Assembly: GCF_002294725.1 (NCBI RefSeq)
Contig: NZ_NSFT01000025.1
Coordinates: 1 to 46,722, forward strand
Length of the DNA: 46,722 nt
Direction of reading: 5' to 3'
Source of the DNA: Mesorhizobium sp. WSM4313
GTDB lineage: Bacteria; Pseudomonadota; Alphaproteobacteria; Rhizobiales; Rhizobiaceae
Below are positions 1 through 8,203 of this stretch, one piece after another. The notes beneath the pieces are model-generated. The model searched no databases. It was given only the letters and a program-made list of their open reading frames with translations, and was not told where the DNA came from. The translations under genes were made by a program, and so were the position numbers. The first letter of the stretch is position 1. Each line of letters begins with the position of its first letter.

Positions 1-69
1 CATCGTGCCGCCGAACTGCCTGTCTGGCTGCACAGATACAATTGGCATCGTCCACATGGCAGCCTAAAG

Positions 70-641
70 TCAAAAACGCCTATCAGTCGCCTCGCCCTGA
101 TCGAGGACAACCTGTTGAAGCTCCACAACTAGGTCGTCCAGCATCACAGTGAACCGCGTACGTAGTATTTTGTCGTAGGCGGCATTCTGGATAGCCGGAT
201 ACGGGCTCTTCACCCGCTGCACCACCGATTGCGGGATGATGTCGCGAGAAACATTCACGGATTTCGTGAAAAAAGTGTACCCGCCGAAGAGCCCTACTCG
301 CGGGGGCGGTGCAGCACCACCTCGGTGTCACTGCTCGTGTTCATGCGATGGACTAGGCCGGCCAGCTGTTGACGCAGCTCGCGGTAGTTGTAAGTCTCAC
401 CCGTGTAGACGAGCACCAAGTCAGGTCGGCCATCCCCCTGGAGCATCCTCGGCTGGCGGCCGCCCTGGATATCGATGATTGCCAGGCGGTGGTGTCCCAG
501 CGCCGCAGGCCCGCCGATCCAAGTCCCCTCGTCGTCCGGACCGTGGTTCGCTATGGTGGCCGTCATATCGGCAAGCTCCCTTCGCGCATCGGGACCTCCG
601 AGGTCTCGATTGAAGTCGATCCATTCACAGATGCCGCACAG
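70..641 (-). pseudogene. asparagine synthetase (AsnB-type) remnant
   Basis: Two separated pieces of a glutamine-hydrolysing asparagine synthetase remain. The N-terminal piece (about 641 down to 294) carries the class II glutaminase start, CGICEW, followed by NHGPDDEG and LGHHRLAIIDIQGG. The codon before the catalytic Cys is CTG where ATG is expected, so the start appears mutated. The C-terminal piece (about 290 down to 70) reads FGGYTFF and then QSVVQRVKSPYPAIQ, typical of the synthetase domain end. Most of the roughly 600-residue protein between them is missing and a stop (near 294) separates the pieces. This is a deletion-ridden pseudogene. A related tail fragment lies near 32935-33005. Confidence 0.75.
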
Positions 642-1317
642 GTTATGTCGCCGCATTTGGGCGAAGCAGATATAAGGCCAGTGGGAAACCATCGAGGCAA
701 AGTGACGGATCTAGCCCAGCTACGATCCGCATCCGACATTGTCGGACATCGGACAGCACCGCGATTCGCTGCATAGGAAGCCTGGAGTCGCGATTTCCCC
801 TGGGGGAATCAGCGCATGAAAGGAGAGCTGGGTCGTGTCTGCCGAAATGAGAAATTGCTCCCCCTTATTGCATCACCGAGGAATGTTACCCAGCGCGATA
901 GACGGACATGCCCTATCTCCCCCCGTTGCAGCTGAGGGAGATAGGGGCCAGCTCTTCATTCAACCCTCATGGAGGATGATCAGCCCAGCCATTTCCATGC
1001 GCCGGCCTTCACAAGCCGTGCACCATTCAGGTTCTTTTCCTTGAAGCGCGACGATCCTTGTCAGACGTCGCAACACTTGCTGCCGAGAGCACGAGCTCTT
1101 CCTCGAGCATGCCTTGATCTGCGCCTCGAACGGCTCGCACATGCTGGGTTTCAACGACTTCGCAGAGGTTGATATTCTGCAGTGACTTCGTCTCGCTGCT
1201 GCACGGCATTGACGCTGGGAGCCATGCTCGCGTGGCGCAATTGTGCTGAAGCCGGTGCCCACGGCAACGTTTCTTAACCCGCCCCAGATCCTGGCGTTTG
1301 GCTATTTCCGACATTCG
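642..1317. other. gene-free stretch
   Basis: No convincing gene. Open frames here have no family resemblance and no good ribosome binding site. The only structure seen is the hairpin at 911-946. Confidence 0.5.
911..946. repeat. perfect inverted repeat (hairpin)
   Basis: CCCTATCTCCC at 911-921 pairs exactly with GGGAGATAGGG at 936-946 over a 14-base loop. No T-run follows on either side, so it is not a clear intrinsic terminator. Function unknown. Confidence 0.6.
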
Positions 1318-1333
1318 TGTCCGGCTTCGGACA
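1318..1333 (+). promoter_or_regulatory. NifA upstream activator site for prxS-rpoN2
   Basis: TGT-N10-ACA matches the NifA binding consensus exactly (TGTCCGGCTTCGGACA). It lies about 130 bases upstream of the -24/-12 element at 1463. Confidence 0.75.
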
Positions 1334-1462
1334 AAGGCCGGGTTTGCCGAACGGAGTCGCACCCAATTTCCAGTGCTGCTTGAGCAATAATATCGACCGG
1401 CATTACTGCACAACACGAAAGTTGCTGCAAAAACCGAAGTGAACCCAAGGCATCGGGTCAAT

Positions 1463-1477
1463 TGGCATGGCGCTTGC
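1463..1477 (+). promoter_or_regulatory. sigma-54 (-24/-12) promoter
   Basis: TGGCATGGCGCTTGC has GG and GC elements with the required 10-base spacing. With the NifA site upstream it should drive prxS-rpoN2, although 262 bases separate it from the prxS start. Nothing recognisable is encoded in that leader. Confidence 0.8.
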
Positions 1478-1739
1478 GACTCGGTCGATAGAACGCAGTC
1501 AAAATCACGGTTGCAGACCATGCCTACCTCTCAAAGCTCGATAAAGCACGCGAGCAAAATTCCCCGTCTCCGCGGAAGCTCGTCGCCGTTAAACGTGCCT
1601 GCTCGGGGGCGGTCTTGCACAAGACCGGTCCGAGGCAACCACGCCAAGGCGCGAGGCTGCCGGAACTGTCGACCGAAGTCGATGCCGCTTCAGTTTAACC
1701 GAAAAATGCACCGTACCACTTTGGCCTGGAAGCAAATCA

Positions 1740-2273
1740 ATGACCTATAGAAAGAACGTTCCTCTCGTGACCTTTCGCACGCGTGTTCGCGATGAGTCGA
1801 TCGGGGGGCCAAATCCTTATCAGTGGGAGAACAAGACCTCCGACGATTATTTCGGGGGCAAGCGCATCATCCTGTTCTCGCTGCCTGGCGCCTTCACCCC
1901 GACCTGCTCGACCTTCCAACTGCCCGATTTCGAAAAACTCTATGATCAATTTCTGGAACTGCGAATTGACGCGATCTACTGCGTCTCGGTCAACGATGCT
2001 TTCGTCATGAATGCGTGGGGAAAGTCCTTGGGGCTGCAGAAGATCGAGCTGATCCCAGACGGGTCGGGCGAGTTCACGCGCAAAATGGGCATGCTGGTCG
2101 CGAAGGACAATCTGGGCTTTGGCATGCGCTCCTGGCGATACGCCGCTCTGATCGACGATGGCGTGGTGGAGCAGTGGTTCGAGGAGGAAGGCTTCTGTGA
2201 CAACTGCGAGACGGACCCCTATGGCGTTTCATCCCCGCAAAACGTTCTCGACAAATTGAAGGCGGCGGCATGA
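1740..2273 (+). CDS. prxS: peroxiredoxin, Prx5 type (PrxS)
   Basis: A 177-residue atypical 2-Cys (Prx5-like) peroxiredoxin. The motif PGAFTPTCSTFQLP contains the peroxidatic Cys near residue 59, and WFEEEGFCDNCETDPYGVSSPQNVL is the usual C-terminal segment of this family. It reduces peroxides and protects nitrogen-fixing cells from oxidative stress. In Rhizobium etli prxS is co-transcribed with rpoN2, and the same order is seen here with a 68-base gap. The start is supported by GGAAGC just upstream. Expression is expected from the NifA/sigma-54 promoter at 1318-1477, that is, in the nodule. Confidence 0.9.
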   Translation: MTYRKNVPLVTFRTRVRDESIGGPNPYQWENKTSDDYFGGKRIILFSLPGAFTPTCSTFQLPDFEKLYDQFLELRIDAIYCVSVNDAFVMNAWGKSLGLQKIELIPDGSGEFTRKMGMLVAKDNLGFGMRSWRYAALIDDGVVEQWFEEEGFCDNCETDPYGVSSPQNVLDKLKAAA

Positions 2274-2341
2274 CCCAGAAGTGGAAAGTCTCACACAACC
2301 CAAGCACACACTAGAGCCTCCTCGGCAGATCACGGTTCAAC

Positions 2342-3775
2342 ATGCATCTCTCAGCAAGCCTGCTTCAACGCCAGAAGCAACGTATGGTCTTATCGCCTCA
2401 AGCCATTGAAGCTATTCGCTTGCTGCGATTGACGCATACTGAACTCCATCAGCTCGTGCAGCAGGCACTCGAGAAGAACCCCGTTTTGAAGCCTGACCCG
2501 TTTGACGACGATTCGCCGCTGCCAGGGGTGGATCAGCGGAGCAGTCAAAGCAGAAGCGAAATCGGCGAATCGCCCATTGGCGGGCCGTCTGGCGGGCGCG
2601 GGCAATGGAAGTCGCAACGCAGTAGCGGCAACGATCGACCTGCCGTCGAGGAGTTTACCGCCCACACCGAAACATTGCACGACCATGTCGCCCGCCAGGT
2701 CGCCCTCAACCCGTTCACCCCCCAGGAGCGGCTGATTGCCGGACAGCTCGCCGCTCATCTGGAGGACACTGGCTATCTTCAGGTAAACCTTTTCGATCTG
2801 GCCAGGACGTTAAACGTTCGGCAAGCTGATGTGGAACGGGTCATCGGAATCTTGCAGCAATTTGATCCGCCGGGCATTTTTGCGCGAACTCTCAGCGAAT
2901 GCCTGGAGATTCAGCTGCGCCAGCAAGACCGGTTCGACCCGGCTATGGCAGCTTTGGTCGCCAATCTCGAGATGCTTGCACGGGGGGATTTTCAGGGATT
3001 GAAGCAGCGTTGCGGAGTCGACGAGGAGGATCTCCTCGACATGAGGAACGAAATCCGCGCGCTCGATCCCAAGCCTGGAGACCGGTTCCAGTCCGGGACG
3101 CCGGAAACCATCGTACCGGACGTCTGGGTAATGCCCAAGTCCGAAGGTGGATGGCGGGTGGAGCTTGATCCGGCCACGCTGCCCAAAGTGTTGATCAACC
3201 ACACCTATGTCGCCGAAATCTCGCAGCTGACCAAGCAAAATCCGGAAGGCAAAGCGTTTCTCGACAATTGCCAGGAAAAAGGGAACTGGCTGATCAGCAG
3301 TCTCAAGCAGCGCGCTAAGACGATCCTTAAGGTTGCGACCGAAATCGTGCGCCAGCAGGATGCCTTTTTTACACACGGCGCCGCCCATCTGCGGCCTCTC
3401 TGTCTCAAAAATGTCGCTGACGAGATCGGCATGCACGAGTCGACGGTAAGCCGGGTGACTTCGAACAGGTACATGTTGACTCCGCGCGGGGTGTTCGAGC
3501 TGAAGTATTTTTTCGCTGCGCCAATCGCATCCTGCGAGGGCGGCGATGCGCACTCCGCCAAAGCTGTCTGCCATCGGATCAAGGCAATCATAGCCGAAGA
3601 ATCGCTCGACAAGGTACATTCCGACGAAGACATCGTTGCTCAACTCAAGGAGACCGGCATCGATGTCGCTCGCCGTACCGTCACCAAATATCGCGAGGCG
3701 ATGAACATCCCTTCCTCCATACGACGGCGCCGCGATAAGCGTTTGTCCGCAGCTGCGATCAAGCGAAGTGACTAA
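2342..3775 (+). CDS. rpoN2: RNA polymerase sigma-54 factor RpoN2
   Basis: A 477-residue sigma-54 factor. The Q/L-rich activator-interacting region I is at the N-terminus (SASLLQRQKQRMVLSPQAIE), an acidic/variable linker follows (about 50-110), then the core-binding region, the HTH segment (HESTVSRVTSNRYML) and the diagnostic RpoN box near residue 450 (ARRTVTKYREAMNIPSS). It recognises -24/-12 promoters and needs the AAA+ activator NifA. It lies directly after prxS, so the NifA promoter upstream would place it in a positive loop. In Mesorhizobium loti R7A the island copy rpoN2 is essential for nitrogen fixation. Its stop overlaps that of the convergent nifQ (shared CTAA). Confidence 0.95.
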   Translation: MHLSASLLQRQKQRMVLSPQAIEAIRLLRLTHTELHQLVQQALEKNPVLKPDPFDDDSPLPGVDQRSSQSRSEIGESPIGGPSGGRGQWKSQRSSGNDRPAVEEFTAHTETLHDHVARQVALNPFTPQERLIAGQLAAHLEDTGYLQVNLFDLARTLNVRQADVERVIGILQQFDPPGIFARTLSECLEIQLRQQDRFDPAMAALVANLEMLARGDFQGLKQRCGVDEEDLLDMRNEIRALDPKPGDRFQSGTPETIVPDVWVMPKSEGGWRVELDPATLPKVLINHTYVAEISQLTKQNPEGKAFLDNCQEKGNWLISSLKQRAKTILKVATEIVRQQDAFFTHGAAHLRPLCLKNVADEIGMHESTVSRVTSNRYMLTPRGVFELKYFFAAPIASCEGGDAHSAKAVCHRIKAIIAEESLDKVHSDEDIVAQLKETGIDVARRTVTKYREAMNIPSSIRRRRDKRLSAAAIKRSD

Positions 3776-4398
3776 CCGACATTCGTGGTCGGCGAGAGGC
3801 GACTCTCAACTTCCTCCGGGCCGAAGCAGCTTTCGAAGTCATGGCATTCCCCGCAACTGGGTGCTGTGCATGACGAAAAGCCTTCGGCCTCACACAGCTT
3901 GCGGTAAAAGTACTTTTTCCATTTCATGTTTTCTGTGTTGCCTGCCGCCAGCGCGGGAAAATGTCTGGCAAGCAGGCGGCTGAGCTCAGCGCGATTTGAG
4001 AGGCCAAGATCCCGCCAAAGATGGTCCATGCGCATCGCACGCCGGGCGATGATCTTGGCCAAGCGGGCGCTCGCCGGGTCGGCCGGCGCAGCATGCGCTA
4101 GCAGCAGCCGGCGTAGCAGTTCCTCTTCCAGTTCCGGCTCGGGCTCGCTCAACTCCTCCAAAGCGAATACGCTGCTGGAGGTAGACGGGAAAGTTGCGGC
4201 CAAGACATCACGCAATTCGACAGACGAAAGGCCTGTCCCCTCCGTCGCCAACACCTCGCCCGCCTGGACCTCCTCAAGCGAACGTGAATGTACGCAGGGC
4301 AGCACATGCTGATCGAAGCTCCTCCCTAGCTCGGACCCACGCCATTGCGCGCTGGATAGGCAGCCATCATCGTAACGGCCGGCTTCAGCTTCCGGCAT
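3772..4398 (-). CDS. nifQ: NifQ, molybdenum donor for FeMo-cofactor
   Basis: A 208-residue NifQ. The family signature C-x4-C-x2-C-x5-C is intact near the C-terminus (Cys about 177, 182, 185 and 191), where it binds the iron-sulphur/molybdenum cluster that supplies Mo for FeMo-co. The segment around DHLWRDLGLSNRAELSRLLARHFP is typical. Its start lies inside the end of the upstream luciferase-like gene (14-base overlap), so the two are probably translationally coupled and nifQ may be read from the P450 cluster promoter. It converges on rpoN2 with overlapping stop codons. In M. loti nifQ is needed for fully effective symbiosis. Confidence 0.92.
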   Translation of the reverse strand: MPEAEAGRYDDGCLSSAQWRGSELGRSFDQHVLPCVHSRSLEEVQAGEVLATEGTGLSSVELRDVLAATFPSTSSSVFALEELSEPEPELEEELLRRLLLAHAAPADPASARLAKIIARRAMRMDHLWRDLGLSNRAELSRLLARHFPALAAGNTENMKWKKYFYRKLCEAEGFSSCTAPSCGECHDFESCFGPEEVESRLSPTTNVG

Positions 4399-5437
4399 GA
4401 CAAAGCGCCTTGTTGACCGCAGGGATGATCTTGTCGCCCCAGAGCTCGATCTGGCGCAGCATCGTCTTTTGGTCGAAGTCGCCCAATTGAGTCTGAACTG
4501 CGATCTGGTCCGGTTTCAAGATATCGATCTCTTCCAGCAGGCGATCAATCACGCGATTTACGCTGCCAATCGGCAAATTTTTGCGCATGGTCTCGAAGGA
4601 CAGATCCTGCTGGGTCGGTGTCTCCTGCAGCAGGTAGCCATCGTGGCTCTGTTGGCGACGCTGATGCAGGGCTTCAGAAAGCCGGCGCTGGAAGCGGGCA
4701 TTGTCGAGATAGCTGTTGATCTCCAACTCGTCGTGGCTGGCATAGCAGCAGCGCAGCAGCGATATCTTGACGTCGGTGACGTTCTTTTCCTCGGATGCCG
4801 CCGCCCTCTCGACTGATTCACGCAGTGTGGTCAAAGTCTCTAAGCCGTCGTGGAAGGCTGTGACAAAAAAATTGTGCCCCTCGCGGTAGGCCCGAGCCAT
4901 CCGTGCGGCTCCGCCAGCGATCCAGATAGGCGGCGTCGGCTGCTGGACTGTGCGGACCGAAATCGCTGTTGGGGGGATCTTCTCATACTGGCCGTCGTGT
5001 TCGAAGACGTTTTGGTTGAGGCCCTTGAGAATGATGTCCAGGTATTCCGAAAAGACGGCCGGCGCCTCATCGATGTCCACGCCGAACCGTTCGAACTCGA
5101 ACTGCTGGTATCCCAAGCCTACGCCGAGCTCGAGACGGCCGTTCGCAACGATGTCGGCGAAGCCGATCTCGGACAGCAGGCGCTGCGGTTGGTAAAGCGG
5201 CAGCACGCAGACGGCAGTGCCCAGGCGAATCGTGCTTGTCAAGCCGCCGCAGTGCGCCACCATCATCAGCGGGGATGGTATGAGGCTGTAATTGTTGAAG
5301 TGGTGCTCAGCAAACCACGCGGTGTTGAACCCAGCCTGCTCCGAAGCGACGGCCTGTTCGATGGAGTTGCGGATGACGCTTTCTGAGGATTGGTGATAGC
5401 CACGCTGGGCGGCCAGAATGAAAGTGGCAAATTCCAT
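4385..5437 (-). CDS. LLM-class flavin-dependent monooxygenase
   Basis: A 350-residue bacterial-luciferase-like (F420/FMN) TIM-barrel oxidoreductase. Family features seen are MEFATFILAAQRGYH at the N-terminus, FNTAWFAEHHFNNY near residue 40, LGTAVCVLPLYQPQRLLSE, GRLELGVGLGYQQFEFERFG and PPIWIAGGA. It would use reduced flavin and oxygen on an unknown organic substrate. It is the fourth gene of a P450-ferredoxin-SDR-LLM cluster and overlaps nifQ. From memory, a similar group (CYP127, a double SDR and an LLM protein, the y4vG-y4vJ genes) exists on plasmid pNGR234a; this should be confirmed by search. Substrate unknown. Confidence 0.85.
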   Translation of the reverse strand: MEFATFILAAQRGYHQSSESVIRNSIEQAVASEQAGFNTAWFAEHHFNNYSLIPSPLMMVAHCGGLTSTIRLGTAVCVLPLYQPQRLLSEIGFADIVANGRLELGVGLGYQQFEFERFGVDIDEAPAVFSEYLDIILKGLNQNVFEHDGQYEKIPPTAISVRTVQQPTPPIWIAGGAARMARAYREGHNFFVTAFHDGLETLTTLRESVERAAASEEKNVTDVKISLLRCCYASHDELEINSYLDNARFQRRLSEALHQRRQQSHDGYLLQETPTQQDLSFETMRKNLPIGSVNRVIDRLLEEIDILKPDQIAVQTQLGDFDQKTMLRQIELWGDKIIPAVNKALCHAGS

Positions 5438-5575
5438 GATTTCTCCTCGTTATAGACACGTCAGCCGACCGGGAATGTGCTCGGCATGCGCATGCTTGGA
5501 TCTCAAGCACCTCAGGTGCGTCGTGGAGCCGAGGCTTCATAATGCTCGGCCGGTCGCCCTGCGAAGGCCTGGCAA

Positions 5576-7177
5576 TTAACCTGCGGCCTCCGCAAAACAT
5601 TCGTCATAGAGCTCGCTGGCGTTTCCCGCATCACCGAACGAGGTCCAGCCGCCGTCCACGTAGAGGATCGAGCCGTTGATGTATGAGGCGTCAGACGAAG
5701 CAAGGAAGAACGATGCATCTGCGACGTCTTCTGGCCGTCCCATCCTGCCCATGGGGATGCGTCGTCCGATTGCTGTCAGGTCGATGCGGCCGGCTTTGGC
5801 CAACTGAGCAAGTGCGGGCGTGCGGATGTGGCCAGGAGCGACGGTGGCTGTCCGAATTCCGACCGGCCCGAGTTCGGCCGCCATGCAACGGGTCAGCATA
5901 TCCATCCCCGCCTTGGAGGCGCCGTAGGCATGGCGCGGCGCGAACGGCAGAAAGCTGTCGATCGACCCGAGATTGAGGATCACGCCGCCCGGGCGCATAG
6001 CCTTGATCGCTTCGCGCGCGCAGGTGAAGGCGCCGGTAAGGTTGACATCCAGGACGTGTTCGAGCTGTTTCGACAGTTGCTCGATCGCAGGCACAATCCT
6101 GTCGGCGGTATCAGCACTATTGACCAGAACATCGATATACCCGAAGCGTCCCCTCAGTTCTTCGAACATCGACACCACATCGCTCTCGACGGCCACGTCC
6201 AGCGATTTCGCCAGATGCTTGCCGGGGAGCGATGTAGCCAGCTCTGCCGCTGCAGTGCCATCTTTATCAGCAATCACGACGGTGTCGCCGTTCGCGGCAA
6301 AGCGGCGAGCGACGGCCGCGCCAATGCTTTTTGCGCCACCGGTGACGAGCACGATTCGCGCATCTGTGCATTCGGCCGGACAGGAGAGCTCGGCTTGGAG
6401 CGCACCATCCACCGGCGGGTGAGCATCCCCCGGCTGGTTGAATGACATCCAGCCTCCGTCGACTGCCAGCACCGAGCCGGTGATGTAGCGCGCCTGCGTG
6501 CTGCTCAGAAAACGCACGACCCTGGCGATCTCGTCGGGGCGAGCCAAGCGCCCCATCGGCACGCGGCGGCGTATCGCCGCGAGGTCCATTTTGCCAGCGC
6601 GTGCCAGTTCTGTGACCATTGGGGTGCGGACGGAGCCCGGCGCCACCGCCGTGACGCGGATTCCTCGCATAGCCCACTCGCATGCAAGGGACTTTGTCAA
6701 CGAGATCACGCCAGCTTTCGAGGCTGCGTAGGCGTTGCGCCTGGGATTGCCGACCACGCCCGCCATCGAAGCCACATTGACGATCGCACCGCCCGGCTTC
6801 ATGCGCCGCGCCGCTTCCCGGGCCATAACGAATGGCCCAATAAGGTTCACTGTCACGCCGCGTCGGAAGGTATCGACAGCGGTGTCGATGATCCTATCCA
6901 TCGTGGGTCCAACCGCCGCATTGTTGATGAGGACATCGATTTGCGCGAACCGTGCTTCGACCTGGCCGAAAAGTGAGAGCATGTCCTTCTCTCGCGACAC
7001 ATCGCACTCCAGACCGACGTGCGGCGACCCGAGATCCCGAGCCAGTTCAACCACACCACTGCCCGGAAGGTCCACCGCAACTACAGTGTCTCCGTCCGCG
7101 GCAAGGATATCGACCAGGGCACGGCCGATCCCGCCCGCAGCGCCTGTGATGATTACGGTGCGTGCTGCCAGTTTCAC
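5576..7177 (-). CDS. tandem short-chain dehydrogenase/reductase fusion
   Basis: A 533-residue protein with two complete classical SDR domains. Domain 1 (about 1-250) has TGAAGGIG for cofactor binding, NNAA, and YAASK with catalytic Tyr/Lys. Domain 2 (about 270-525) has VTGGAKSIG, VNSAD and YGASK. Both end in the typical SxxARYITGSVLxVDGGW / SSDASYINGSILYVDGGW segment. Start codon is GTG with GGAGAAG placed correctly. SDRs oxidise or reduce hydroxyl/keto groups with NAD(P). Two active domains in one chain may carry out successive steps on one substrate. It sits between the ferredoxin fusion (148 bases upstream) and the LLM gene (138 bases downstream). Confidence 0.88.
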   Translation of the reverse strand: MKLAARTVIITGAAGGIGRALVDILAADGDTVVAVDLPGSGVVELARDLGSPHVGLECDVSREKDMLSLFGQVEARFAQIDVLINNAAVGPTMDRIIDTAVDTFRRGVTVNLIGPFVMAREAARRMKPGGAIVNVASMAGVVGNPRRNAYAASKAGVISLTKSLACEWAMRGIRVTAVAPGSVRTPMVTELARAGKMDLAAIRRRVPMGRLARPDEIARVVRFLSSTQARYITGSVLAVDGGWMSFNQPGDAHPPVDGALQAELSCPAECTDARIVLVTGGAKSIGAAVARRFAANGDTVVIADKDGTAAAELATSLPGKHLAKSLDVAVESDVVSMFEELRGRFGYIDVLVNSADTADRIVPAIEQLSKQLEHVLDVNLTGAFTCAREAIKAMRPGGVILNLGSIDSFLPFAPRHAYGASKAGMDMLTRCMAAELGPVGIRTATVAPGHIRTPALAQLAKAGRIDLTAIGRRIPMGRMGRPEDVADASFFLASSDASYINGSILYVDGGWTSFGDAGNASELYDECFAEAAG

Positions 7178-7325
7178 GAGAGCTTCTCCACGATGACCGC
7201 TTGTGATCTCAGCCCATCAACCTTGGGCGGAATGAAGGGCCGAGCCAAATCGTTGCAGTGACCGCCAGTCGCGGCCCCACACAGATGTCGTTCCCGTAGG
7301 GCGCTCATCCTCCATTCCTACCCAC

Positions 7326-8174
7326 TTATGCAGCTCCCAGTTGGGGACCCTCGACGCCATCTTGGTCGGTGGGGATGTGACCCTTGAGCAACTGGTAGAT
7401 GGGATCGTCTGGATGTGGTGCTCCAATCGGCTGTCGCCGGCCGAACCTATCTGCCTCAAGAATCGCTGGCGGGATTTGCTCCTCAACCCAATCGTAGACG
7501 ACTGTCCGTTCCGCAATTCGCCACTCGTCCTGCCTCTTCTGAAACAGATCGCAGTAACGGCCGCAAAGCAGCGTCTGACGTATTTCTTGGTCTGTATCCG
7601 GTCCGCGTTGCAGCGCGGTGAAATAGCTCTCGACCGCGGCCTCTGCTGAACTGATGAAGTCGATCAGGCTGTTCGTGATTTGATGGATGTTACGGTGCCC
7701 CGGCAGACCGAGAGCAAATTGGATGAAGTCCTCTGCCGGTCCGCAATAGGGACCGTGCCTGTCATACGCTTCGGGCCAGTATGCGCTACGCAGCGCCGCC
7801 TCATCGGCGCGGTCTATCCCGCGGCAGTACCGATACAGGCAGTTGCGGATCGCCTCTCGGTCACGCAGTTCGGTAATTTTCGCGTGGTCGACAGGGTCTG
7901 TCGCGAATTGTATGATTGTTTTGTCCTTCCCGATGCCAGTCTGCACTTTGCGTGTGTCTCTCTCTACAACTGAGTTAGCGGGGGGCTCGTCAACTTCCAG
8001 AGCTTGTTCGGGGCAGGCTCGTACCCCTTTTGAGGCAAGCAGTTGCTCCCCATCGGCAACATCAATATCACCGGGCAAGATGTAGCCGGCGTCATCAAGC
8101 TTGAAGACTCTCGGCGCCCGCGCCCAGCAGCGCGCATGACCCTGGCATCTGGCTTTATGTACGACGACACGCAT
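7326..8174 (-). CDS. ferredoxin fused to an NTF2/SnoaL-like domain
   Basis: A 282-residue two-domain protein. Residues about 1-65 form a P450-type 3Fe-4S ferredoxin: C-x5-C (CQGHARC) and a later ACPEQALEV, with only three cluster ligands. Residues about 95-265 resemble the SnoaL/NTF2 fold, the fold also used by ring-hydroxylating dioxygenase beta subunits (LRDREAIRNCLYRYCRGIDRAD). I prefer the ATG at 8174, which has GGAG six bases upstream; an in-frame start at 8213 would overlap the P450 gene. The gap to the P450 stop is 29 bases. The ferredoxin half should pass electrons to the P450; the NTF2 half could be a cyclase/isomerase or a docking module. Confidence 0.82.
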   Translation of the reverse strand: MRVVVHKARCQGHARCWARAPRVFKLDDAGYILPGDIDVADGEQLLASKGVRACPEQALEVDEPPANSVVERDTRKVQTGIGKDKTIIQFATDPVDHAKITELRDREAIRNCLYRYCRGIDRADEAALRSAYWPEAYDRHGPYCGPAEDFIQFALGLPGHRNIHQITNSLIDFISSAEAAVESYFTALQRGPDTDQEIRQTLLCGRYCDLFQKRQDEWRIAERTVVYDWVEEQIPPAILEADRFGRRQPIGAPHPDDPIYQLLKGHIPTDQDGVEGPQLGAA

Positions 8175-8203
8175 AGCGAACTCCAATGTCGTTGGCTGAA
8201 ACT

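Noticed and set aside
1439..1750. 103-codon frame between the sigma-54 promoter and prxS
   Set aside because: Begins upstream of the promoter's own start site and overlaps it; composition unlike a protein family.
2810..3643. 277-codon minus-strand frame inside rpoN2
   Set aside because: Antisense shadow of a clear sigma-54 gene.
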